Source: an uncultured Lentisphaeria bacterium
Lineage (GTDB): Bacteria > Verrucomicrobiota > Lentisphaeria > Victivallales > UBA1829
Assembly: GCA_905211485.1 (NCBI GenBank)
Contig: CAJMAW010000063.1
Location: 1 to 17,429 of the forward strand
DNA length: 17,429 nucleotides
Direction: 5' to 3'
The notes below the pieces were generated by a model. That model searched no databases. It was given only the letters and a program-made list of their open reading frames with translations, and was not told the DNA's origin. The position numbers were made by a program, and so were the translations under genes. This document shows positions 6,707-12,869 of the stretch, piece by piece (within the stretch, counting starts at the first letter, position 1; each line of letters starts with the position of its first letter).

Positions 6707-7529
6707 CGCGCGGATCCATGGGGACAATGGAAAAATCCGGCTTCCAGCGCGGAGACTGGGAGTAAAAGGCGTTCGGATTCTCGAAAAGAATCCTGGAGAT
6801 GCCGTTGTCGTCCATCCCCTGGCTCTTCATGTATTCGGAGACCTTCACAAGACTCAGCGGGTCCGAGACGCCCCAGTCAGCGGATCCGGAAACGATCATG
6901 CGTTCCACTCCGTATTCGCCGAGCATCCGGGCGGCGCGGGGGGGATCGAGTTTGGAAATCGGGTAGACGGTCAGTCCGGTCCAGCAGCCGGTTTCCCGGG
7001 CGGCGCGGATGCATTCCTCTGTGTTGTGGTCAATGAGGACTCTCTCGACGGGGATTCCCTCGTTGCGGATGATGTCCGCCGTCCATTCGATCCCTTTCGT
7101 CTTGTTGAAATGCGGCAGGTGGACGATGACCGGCATGTCTTTGACATGGGCAATGTGCAGCTGGGCGGCAAATGCCTCCGCCTCATTCTCCGTAATGTTG
7201 TTCAGCCCGATTTCCCCGACAGCGACGCAGCGTTCATGTTCCAGATAACGATCCAGCCCGGCAATGACTTCAGATGCCAGTTTCCTGTCTTCCGCCTCCT
7301 TCGGATTCAGTGCGACGGCCGCATAGTGATCCAGCCCGAAACGTCTTGCTCTGACCGTTTCAAAGTCCAGAATCACCTTGAAGTAGTCGAAGAAGCTCCC
7401 AGCGTATTCCCGGTTTGCCCCCAGCCAGAAGGACGGCTCCACGCAGGCGCGGATTCCTGAGCGGTACATCGCCTGATATTCGTCGGTTGTCCTTGAAAAC
7501 ATGTGAATGTGCGGTTCTATGATGGTCAT
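6693..7529 (-). CDS. TatD-family metal-dependent hydrolase, EboB-like
   Basis: A 278-aa amidohydrolase-fold protein with TatD metal-binding motifs: IIEPHIHM (H7, H9), VAVGEIGLN (Glu), VIVHLPHF (His), VLIDHNTEE (His) and SGSADWGVSD (Asp). The opening EPHIHMFSRTTDEYQAMYRS with VEPSFWLG, and the stretch LDHYAAVALNPKEA, match EboB, the TatD-like member of ebo clusters, better than the general DNA-repair TatD type (from memory). Ebo clusters are linked to export of scytonemin-like or other precursors, but no other ebo gene (EboA, UbiA-like EboC, dehydroquinate-synthase-like EboD) is in the window. GGAGACAGGCC precedes the ATG. The start overlaps the stop of the upstream zinc-ribbon gene (ATGA, 7526-7529), so the two are one operon. 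The substrate is unknown. Confidence 0.85.
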   Translation of the reverse strand: MTIIEPHIHMFSRTTDEYQAMYRSGIRACVEPSFWLGANREYAGSFFDYFKVILDFETVRARRFGLDHYAAVALNPKEAEDRKLASEVIAGLDRYLEHERCVAVGEIGLNNITENEAEAFAAQLHIAHVKDMPVIVHLPHFNKTKGIEWTADIIRNEGIPVERVLIDHNTEECIRAARETGCWTGLTVYPISKLDPPRAARMLGEYGVERMIVSGSADWGVSDPLSLVKVSEYMKSQGMDDNGISRILFENPNAFYSQSPRWKPDFSIVPMDPREFQR

Positions 7530-7972
7530 GGCCTGTCTCCTTTCTTCCCTTCCGATGAGCCTGTCCGCGGCGTGTGGGCGGGGCAGTCATCCATCGGGTT
7601 CACATCCCTGTTCCATTTCGTGCAGTAAAGCCGGAAGGCATTTGAAACCATATGTGCGCAGTCCCTGCAGAAACTCAGTTTTTCCTTCAGGAATTCCGCA
7701 TTCTTCGTATTGTCCTCTTCCTCATCCGTGCCCAGGAGTTTTTTCAACGCGTCTTCCGGGGAAGGGGCCGCGTCCTTTCCGGCGGCGGTGTTCCCAACGC
7801 CTTTTTTCCCCGCTGCCGATGCCTCCTCCCAAGGCAGATCCGCAATCCACGCGGAACAGGAGGCGCATTTCAGGACCTCGCCCGTCTTCTTCCATCCGTC
7901 CATGACGGATTCCTTTTTCAGAAAGCTGTTCCGCCCGCAATGGGGACAGTCAAAGGAATCTCCCGGTTTCAT
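7526..7972 (-). CDS. Small Cys-rich zinc-ribbon protein of unknown function
   Basis: A 148-aa soluble protein with two probable zinc sites. The first is a ribbon CPHC (9-12) with CASC (36-39); the second is SFCRDC followed by LYCTKWN and DDCPAH near the C-terminus. The middle is acidic and Lys/Ala-rich and probably disordered. I do not recognise a named family. ATG 7972 is chosen because AGGAGA lies about 10 bases upstream and the protein-like composition begins there. The frame is open further upstream to 8185, but that part runs through a terminator and a promoter and is not protein-like. It is translationally coupled to the EboB-like hydrolase gene by a 4-base overlap, so a role as partner or regulator of that enzyme is plausible but unproven. 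Confidence 0.75.
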   Translation of the reverse strand: MKPGDSFDCPHCGRNSFLKKESVMDGWKKTGEVLKCASCSAWIADLPWEEASAAGKKGVGNTAAGKDAAPSPEDALKKLLGTDEEEDNTKNAEFLKEKLSFCRDCAHMVSNAFRLYCTKWNRDVNPMDDCPAHTPRTGSSEGKKGDRP

Positions 7973-8006
7973 CGCAGAAAAATCTCCTGTTTTCACTGTT
8001 TTGACT

Positions 8007-8035
8007 AATTTAGCATTTTTCGCTGTTTTTGTCCA
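8007..8035 (-). promoter_or_regulatory. Promoter of the zinc-ribbon/TatD operon
   Basis: On the minus strand: -35 TGGACA (8030-8035), 17-base spacer, -10 TAAATT (8007-8012) with an extended TGC just before it. It lies about 35 bases upstream of the chosen ATG, which supports that start. Confidence 0.6.
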
Positions 8036-8054
8036 GGCGTCCTGCAGAAAAAAC

Positions 8055-8094
8055 ACAAAAAAAAGCCGGACAGCTTTGAAATTCTGTCCGGCTT
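8055..8094 (-). terminator. Rho-independent terminator after the ABC ATPase gene
   Basis: AAGCCGGACAG (8063-8073) and CTGTCCGGCTT (8084-8094) form an 11-bp stem with a 10-base loop. On the minus strand it is followed by a run of eight T. It lies about 60 bases after the stop of the ABC gene. Confidence 0.9.
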
Positions 8095-8101
8095 CCGGAT
8101 A

Positions 8102-8126
8102 AAAAAACGTTTTTAAAAAACGTTTT
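8102..8126. repeat. Duplicated A6CGT5 palindromic unit
   Basis: AAAAAACGTTTTT (8102-8114) is followed directly by AAAAAACGTTTT (8115-8126). Each unit is itself a palindrome (AAAACGTTTT). The pair sits between the ABC gene stop and its terminator. Confidence 0.7.
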
Positions 8127-8153
8127 GGAGAAGGCCAGTTGTGAGAGAACGCG

Positions 8154-9260
8154 TCAGATGATGGATTTTTCCGTGTCGCTGTCAAAGAGATGCGCGTTGG
8201 ACATGGAAAGCTTGAGTTTCAGAAGCTCTCCGACCTTTGTTTTTCTGTGTGCGTCGACCCTGGCGATGCAGGAACTTCCCGCTCCGGTGTCCAGATACAG
8301 ATACGTTTCCGCCCCCATGGGCTCCATGACTTCAATCTTGGCATGAAGAAGCGGAGCGTTGGGATCGTTTTCCGCCCTTTCGGAACCGATGTCTTCCGGA
8401 CGGATGCCGAAAATAATGGGTTTGTCCAGATAGGATTCGATTTTCGGGGACCATTCATCGGGGAGATGGATTTCCATGGAGGGCGTCTTGAAGAGGTATT
8501 TCCCTCTGTCGTTCTTTCTGAGTTCGCCCTTGAAGATGTTCATGGGCGGCGTGCCGATGAATCCGGCCACAAAGACGTTCGCGGGATGATCGTAGATGTT
8601 CAGCGGAGTGTCGACCTGCTGGATCAGTCCGTCCTTCATGACGCAGATGCGGTCTCCCATGGTCATGGCCTCGATCTGGTCGTGCGTGACGTAGATCATG
8701 GTGGTCTCGAGCCGGGTGTGGAGTTTGCTGATTTCGGTTCTCATCTGGACGCGCATTTTTGCGTCAAGGTTTGAGAGGGGCTCGTCAAAGAGAAAGACTT
8801 CCGGTTTCCGCACGATGGCGCGCCCCACGGCCACACGCTGACGCTGTCCCCCGGAAAGGGCTTTGGGTTTGCGGTTCAGGTAGTCGTGAATGCCGAGGAT
8901 ATCGGCCGCTTCCTTGACCCGCTTGTCGATGTCCGCCTTCGGGAATTTTCTGAGTTTGAGTCCGAACGCGAGGTTGTCATACACCGTTTTATGTGGATAA
9001 AGCGCATAGTTCTGGAAGACCATGGCAATGTCGCGGTCCTTCGGCGGCACGTTGTTGACGACACGGTTGCCGATGCTGATGGTTCCCGCACTGATTTCCT
9101 CCAGTCCCGCAATCATGCGCAGCGTGGTGGATTTCCCGCATCCGGAGGGGCCGACGAGTACCATGAATTCACGGTCTTTGATGTCCAATGTGATATTGTC
9201 AACGGCCTTCACTCCGCCGTCATAAATTTTACTGACACCTTTTATGGTAACTTCAGCCAT
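8154..9260 (-). CDS. ABC sugar transporter ATP-binding protein, MsmX/UgpC/MalK type
   Basis: A 368-aa ATPase of the carbohydrate-importer class. Walker A GPSGCGKST is at 37-45, the Q-loop in VFQNYALYPH (81-90), signature LSGGQ at 135-139, Walker B VFLFDE at 155-160, D-loop SNLD, and switch His in YVTHDQ (190-195). A C-terminal TOBE/OB domain of about 120 residues follows (FGIRPEDIG marks its start), as in MalK, UgpC and MsmX. It would power sugar or glycerol-phosphate uptake from the inner face of the membrane. There are no permease or binding-protein genes beside it, so it probably serves several importers encoded elsewhere, as MsmX does in Bacillus. AGGAGG lies about 10 bases ahead of the ATG. 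It is closed by a strong terminator. Confidence 0.93.
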   Translation of the reverse strand: MAEVTIKGVSKIYDGGVKAVDNITLDIKDREFMVLVGPSGCGKSTTLRMIAGLEEISAGTISIGNRVVNNVPPKDRDIAMVFQNYALYPHKTVYDNLAFGLKLRKFPKADIDKRVKEAADILGIHDYLNRKPKALSGGQRQRVAVGRAIVRKPEVFLFDEPLSNLDAKMRVQMRTEISKLHTRLETTMIYVTHDQIEAMTMGDRICVMKDGLIQQVDTPLNIYDHPANVFVAGFIGTPPMNIFKGELRKNDRGKYLFKTPSMEIHLPDEWSPKIESYLDKPIIFGIRPEDIGSERAENDPNAPLLHAKIEVMEPMGAETYLYLDTGAGSSCIARVDAHRKTKVGELLKLKLSMSNAHLFDSDTEKSII

Positions 9261-9363
9261 CTCCAGAGAACCTCCTGCTATTTTGATGTGACTGCAATAA
9301 TCTGTATGGGGAACGCATCATGTTACCATAGCTGCAGTTGAGTGATTTTTCCAGCGGACAGCG

Positions 9364-9386
9364 CGGAAAAAGCGGATATTTTTCCG
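9364..9386 (-). terminator. Possible weak terminator after nifS
   Basis: CGGAAAAA (9364-9371) and TTTTTCCG (9379-9386) form an 8-bp, AT-rich stem with a 7-base loop, 8 bases past the nifS stop. The T-run lies inside the stem's 3' arm on the minus strand, so efficiency is doubtful. Confidence 0.35.
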
Positions 9387-9393
9387 TTTATTT

Positions 9394-10557
9394 TCATTTC
9401 CAGTAAGGAGAGATCTTCCTGAGTTTTTCAATGGCGGAAGGCAGTTTTTCCATCAGAAAATCGACTTCCTCCATGCTGTTGTAGCGTGAAAAGCTGAAGC
9501 GGATCGCCCCGTGCGCCGCAGTATAAGGGATCCCCATGGCGCGCAGAACGTGCGAGGGTTCCAGACTCCCCGTCGTGCACGCGCTCCCGCTGGAGGCGCA
9601 GATGGAATGCAGATCCATCAGCATGAGGATTGATTCGCCTTCGATGTATTCAAAGGAGATGTTGGATGTGTTCGGCAGCCGATGTTCCCGGTCTCCGTTG
9701 ATCCGTACGGAGGGAATTTTCTCCAGTACCGATTCCTCCAGATGGTCGCGGATCGCCCTGACACGCGTGTTTTCCTCTCCGATGTGGGCAAGCGCCAGTT
9801 CCGCTGCTTTCCCGAGTCCGACGATTCCGGCGATGTTTTCCGTACCTGCCCTGCGACCGCGTTCCTGATGTCCTCCGATCAGGAACGGGTGGAAGCGGAT
9901 GCCCCGTTTCACGTACAGGGCGCCGATCCCTTTCGGCGCATGAAACTTATGCCCGGAAAGACTGAGCATGTCTATATTCATGCCTTTCAGCGACATCGGA
10001 ATTTTCCCGACCGCCTGGACCGCGTCTGTGTGAAACAGTGCCCCGTTTTTGTGAGCCAGTTCCGCAAGCTCTTCCACCGGATAGATGTTTCCGGTTTCAT
10101 TGTTTGCCCACATGACGGAAACGACGGCTGTTTCTCCGTCGATCATATCCCGCGCGCGGTCCATGTCCAGACGTCCTTTCGCGTCGACCGGGATTTCCGA
10201 AATCCGGTAGTTCCTGCGTTCCAGATCCTTGCACAGATTCAGCACCGCGGGGTGTTCGACTTTGGATATGACTGCCTTGCGTCGTTTCGGACAGATGTTC
10301 AATGCGCTCAGAATTGCGGCGCTGTCGCTTTCCGTCCCGCAGGAGGTGAAGATCAGTTCCGTGGAATGTGCCCCGAGAAGTGACGCAAGCTGTTCTCTTG
10401 CTTCTTCGATCTTTGCCGCAAGCTGGCCGCCGAAGTGATGGATGCTGGAGGGATTCCCGTAGTATTCCGTCAGATAGGGAATCATGGCCTCATAGACTTC
10501 AGGGGCTATGCGGGTCGTGGCGTTGTTGTCGAAATAAATGACTTTGGAGTGATCCAT
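9394..10557 (-). CDS. nifS: NifS-type cysteine desulfurase
   Basis: A 387-aa PLP enzyme (class V aminotransferase fold) that takes sulfur from cysteine to form a persulfide for Fe-S assembly. Landmarks are YFDNNATT (8-15), H102 in KVEHPAV, HTDAVQAVGK (176-185), the PLP lysine K204 in SGHKFHAPKG, and catalytic C327 in ASSGSACTTG. RAGTENIAGIVG is typical of the NifS/IscS group. ATG 10557 is chosen over an in-frame ATG at 10605, because the family N-terminus is MDxxxVIYFDNNATT and GTGAGG stands just ahead. The gene begins 7 bases after nifU ends, so both belong to one operon. As no nitrogenase genes are seen, it is best read as a housekeeping Fe-S system. Confidence 0.93.
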   Translation of the reverse strand: MDHSKVIYFDNNATTRIAPEVYEAMIPYLTEYYGNPSSIHHFGGQLAAKIEEAREQLASLLGAHSTELIFTSCGTESDSAAILSALNICPKRRKAVISKVEHPAVLNLCKDLERRNYRISEIPVDAKGRLDMDRARDMIDGETAVVSVMWANNETGNIYPVEELAELAHKNGALFHTDAVQAVGKIPMSLKGMNIDMLSLSGHKFHAPKGIGALYVKRGIRFHPFLIGGHQERGRRAGTENIAGIVGLGKAAELALAHIGEENTRVRAIRDHLEESVLEKIPSVRINGDREHRLPNTSNISFEYIEGESILMLMDLHSICASSGSACTTGSLEPSHVLRAMGIPYTAAHGAIRFSFSRYNSMEEVDFLMEKLPSAIEKLRKISPYWK

Positions 10558-10564
10558 GGCTGCC

Positions 10565-11434
10565 TCACACTTCTTCCACAACGAGTTTATCAGAGACAAA
10601 TTCACTGAGTTTTGCCTGTACCAGTTTTTTCAGCGTCAGCGACGCGTTCGGACAGGAGGCGCAGACGCCCTTGAGCTTGACTTTCACCACATCTCCTTCC
10701 AGATCGACCAGTTCGATGCTTCCCCCGTCGCGTTCCAGTATCGGTTTGACTTCCTTGTCGATCACATCCTGAATCCGGAGAATTTTCTTCACCAGAGAGA
10801 GCGAATCGAACGCATCGGATCCATTCTCCCTGTTTTCATGATGCTCCTCGTGCCAGAGTTCGTCCAGAATTTCCTGGATCTGGTCCAGACAACCTCCGCA
10901 GGCGCCTCCTGCTTTGGTGTAGTCGGTGATTTCCTCCGCTTTCCGGAGATTGTTGACTTTGGCCACCTTGCGGATCTTCGCATCCGTTATGCCGAAACAG
11001 TGGCAGACGATCCTTCCTTCATGATCGTCCTCCTCTTCAGACGGCAGTTCGACTGCTTCTCCGTGACGGCGTTTGTAATCCGCTATCGCCGCCTGAAGTG
11101 CTTCCATTCCCATGACGGAACAATGCATCTTTTCTTCCGGAAGTTCTCCCAGAAGGGCGACAATGTCTTTGTTCGTCACTTTCCCCGCCTCTTCCAGCGT
11201 CATTCCCTTCACCAGTTCCGTGAGCGCGGAACTCGACGCAATCGCGCTGGCGCAGCCGAAGGTTTGAAACTTCACATCGCTGATTCTTCCGTTTTCATCC
11301 AGTTTGAGATACAGTTTCAATGCGTCGCCGCAGCTCATGTTCCCGACTTCCGCCTGCGCGTCGGGAGACTCGATTTCTCCGACGTTCCGAGGATTCAGAA
11401 AGTGGTCCATCACTTTAGGGGTATAGTTCCACAT
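10565..11434 (-). CDS. nifU: NifU, three-domain Fe-S cluster scaffold
   Basis: A 289-aa full-length NifU. The N-terminal IscU-like scaffold has C35, C61 and C105 (GNMSCGD, FGCASAIASSS, EEKMHCSVMG). The central BFD-like [2Fe-2S] domain has CHC (C144, C146) and CGGC (C179, C182). The C-terminal Nfu domain carries CASC (C258-C261) with the motif KPILERDGGSIELV. It builds clusters from sulfur delivered by the next gene product, NifS. An acidic linker (130-140) and a His/Glu linker (about 193-205) separate the domains. AAGGAGA lies 7-8 bases before the ATG. Anaerobes without nitrogen fixation often use this pair for general Fe-S assembly; the Fe-S proteins in this window would be clients. Confidence 0.95.
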   Translation of the reverse strand: MWNYTPKVMDHFLNPRNVGEIESPDAQAEVGNMSCGDALKLYLKLDENGRISDVKFQTFGCASAIASSSALTELVKGMTLEEAGKVTNKDIVALLGELPEEKMHCSVMGMEALQAAIADYKRRHGEAVELPSEEEDDHEGRIVCHCFGITDAKIRKVAKVNNLRKAEEITDYTKAGGACGGCLDQIQEILDELWHEEHHENRENGSDAFDSLSLVKKILRIQDVIDKEVKPILERDGGSIELVDLEGDVVKVKLKGVCASCPNASLTLKKLVQAKLSEFVSDKLVVEEV

Positions 11435-11480
11435 GGGGATTCTCCTTTCCCTGTTGATTTCCGTTTGATTTTATCCTGTT

Positions 11481-11509
11481 AATGTACCTTGCCGGGGGTA
11501 TTTTTTCAA
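11481..11509 (-). promoter_or_regulatory. Promoter of nifU-nifS
   Basis: On the minus strand: -35 TTGAAA (11504-11509), exactly 17 bases, -10 TACATT (11481-11486), giving a leader of about 40 bases. The spacer contains TACC...GGTA, a weak dyad that could be a regulator site; it does not clearly match an IscR site. Confidence 0.65.
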
Positions 11510-11961
11510 GAGTCGGACAAGATTTCAGCTCCTTTTGTTCCGATCCCGGAACCTGCTTCCTTCCGCTCCTTTTCCCGTGTGTGAGGGAATGCGCGTTCCT
11601 TCCTCCTTTTTTCCCCCTCTTTCTCCTTGAATTGCGTCTTGTGCGCGTATTCTGCAGCTGTTCCTTTTTCTTCCGGCATACACGGATATCGGAACCCTTT
11701 CCGCGCAGAAAAAAGCAGGAGGAACGGCGTGAAAATGCGTTCTTCCGTTGTGGAAAGAGTGTTTCCCGCACGGTTCTGCGGAGAAGGGCAGGATCTGTTC
11801 CATCTTCTTTTTTACATTTTTACATTTTACACAGAGACGGATCCTGCTTCCCTGGAGGAGAAATGTTTCTGCCCGTTTCTCCGTATTGGAGAGGACGGGC
11901 AGGGGAAGAAAATGGAAGAAAAGGGAAGAAAAGAAATTCGATGACACTGCAGTACAGGAAA
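11510..11961. other. Gene-free stretch with strong strand asymmetry
   Basis: About 450 bases between the prepilin-like gene and the nifU promoter. The part 11520-11700 is strikingly pyrimidine-rich on the plus strand, and 11900-11940 is purine-rich. Several frames stay open here, but their products are low-complexity and lack family motifs or good ribosome sites, so none is called. TTTTTACA-like units repeat at about 11809-11830. A strong hairpin (11869-11902) is listed separately. Confidence 0.5.
11869..11902 (-). terminator. Strong hairpin downstream of the prepilin-like gene
   Basis: CTGCCCGT (11869-11876) pairs with ACGGGCAG (11895-11902), and CTCC with GGAG close a 5-base loop inside, making about 14 pairs with one bulge. 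It lies 60 bases beyond the prepilin-like stop. A clear T-run is lacking on either strand, so a terminator role is likely but not certain. Confidence 0.45.
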
Positions 11962-12783
11962 TCAGTACGCAGTCAGTGTACGGAAGGCAAGGGGGTCTTC
12001 CTTCTGGATCCTCGCCGCATCCTGTGACGCGAGACGCTGGCCGTGACCGTCGAAGTAGATGAAATTCACCAGCGATGCATGACGGCCCTTGACTCCTTGT
12101 TCTTTCAGGAGACTCTGGGTACTTTTTTCCGAAAACCATGCGTCTGTCCGGGAGAAGAAAATATCGGCTTCCGACTGATACGGGGCGTACTGGAGAAAGC
12201 CGGGAACCCGGTAATTGTCACGCATATGCTGATAATAGAGGTTGTCAAAGAAGAGAACGGTTGAAGACGGGTTTTTCACCGCCTGAGGGCGCAGAAGATT
12301 GTTGGTTGCGTTCTTTTCGTGGTCCGGACTCCAGATCAGACCCCGTTTCTGGAAGTGCAGTTGACTTCCGTCGTCGGCCCAGTCCTTGTCGGCGGTTTTG
12401 ATCCCGTCCGGACAGCGGAAGACGGCCGTGGCCGGGCGGTATTTCGGATTTCCCGGAATAAACTCCTCGTTGTCCCAGGAGGATCCACCCTGCGGAGAAG
12501 TCCGGATGATGCCCGCGTCGTAGGCGAGAGAACGTCTCCAGGTAATATTGTATGCGTACATCATGCCGAATCCCGGCCTTCTGTAGTGAACGGGCGCATG
12601 AACATTCCAGTTGTTGACGTAGTTGAATTCCATCAGAGCAACCTGCTTCTGATTCGCCATGCACTGCATGGCTTTCGCCACACCTTTTGCATGTCCGAGT
12701 GTCGGCATGAGCAGCGCGGCAAGCAGAGCAATGACGGCAATGACCACCAGCAGTTCAATCAGCGTGAACTCTTCTTTTTTCAT
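11962..12783 (-). CDS. Prepilin-like (type II secretion/pseudopilin-type) protein
   Basis: A 273-aa protein with a type IV prepilin leader: short basic KKEE, then FTLIELLVVIAVIALLAALL with the conserved Glu at +5 of the mature part. The Gly usual at -1 is replaced by Glu, which is common in Lentisphaerae members of this group (from memory). The C-terminal region (WRRSLAYDAGII, FRCPD, VLFFDN, RHASLVNFIYFDGHG) has the H-x-G/D-G-H ending typical of the large pseudopilin families of Lentisphaerae and Planctomycetes. Function is unproven; such proteins often sit beside polysaccharide-use genes. ATG 12783 is chosen because GGGAGGAGA lies about 7 bases ahead; an in-frame ATG at 12801 has no such site. 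A LacI-type palindrome lies just upstream, suggesting sugar-linked control. Confidence 0.85.
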   Translation of the reverse strand: MKKEEFTLIELLVVIAVIALLAALLMPTLGHAKGVAKAMQCMANQKQVALMEFNYVNNWNVHAPVHYRRPGFGMMYAYNITWRRSLAYDAGIIRTSPQGGSSWDNEEFIPGNPKYRPATAVFRCPDGIKTADKDWADDGSQLHFQKRGLIWSPDHEKNATNNLLRPQAVKNPSSTVLFFDNLYYQHMRDNYRVPGFLQYAPYQSEADIFFSRTDAWFSEKSTQSLLKEQGVKGRHASLVNFIYFDGHGQRLASQDAARIQKEDPLAFRTLTAY

Positions 12784-12815
12784 CAGAATGTCTCCTCCCA
12801 TTGTCTTTTTTAATA

Positions 12816-12835
12816 TTTTTGAAACGTTTCAAAAA
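12816..12835. promoter_or_regulatory. Perfect 20-base LacI-family operator-like palindrome
   Basis: TTTTTGAAACGTTTCAAAAA is a perfect palindrome with a central CG, the usual form of LacI/GalR-family operators. It is centred about 42 bases upstream of the prepilin-like ATG on the minus strand, in the promoter region. The match to the operator type is inferred from symmetry and core; no LacI gene is in the window. Confidence 0.6.
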
Positions 12836-12869
12836 GCGACTGGAAAAAGGCTCGTAAAGAGAGTGCGGA

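Noticed and set aside
6621..7460. A 279-codon plus-strand frame over the TatD-family gene
   Set aside because: It is the antisense of a gene with clear catalytic motifs, and composition is typical of a shadow frame.
11482..12139. Overlapping open frames of 104-204 codons in the gap beside the prepilin-like gene
   Set aside because: Products are Arg/Ser/Phe-rich low-complexity, several overlap the real gene, and no start has a convincing ribosome site.
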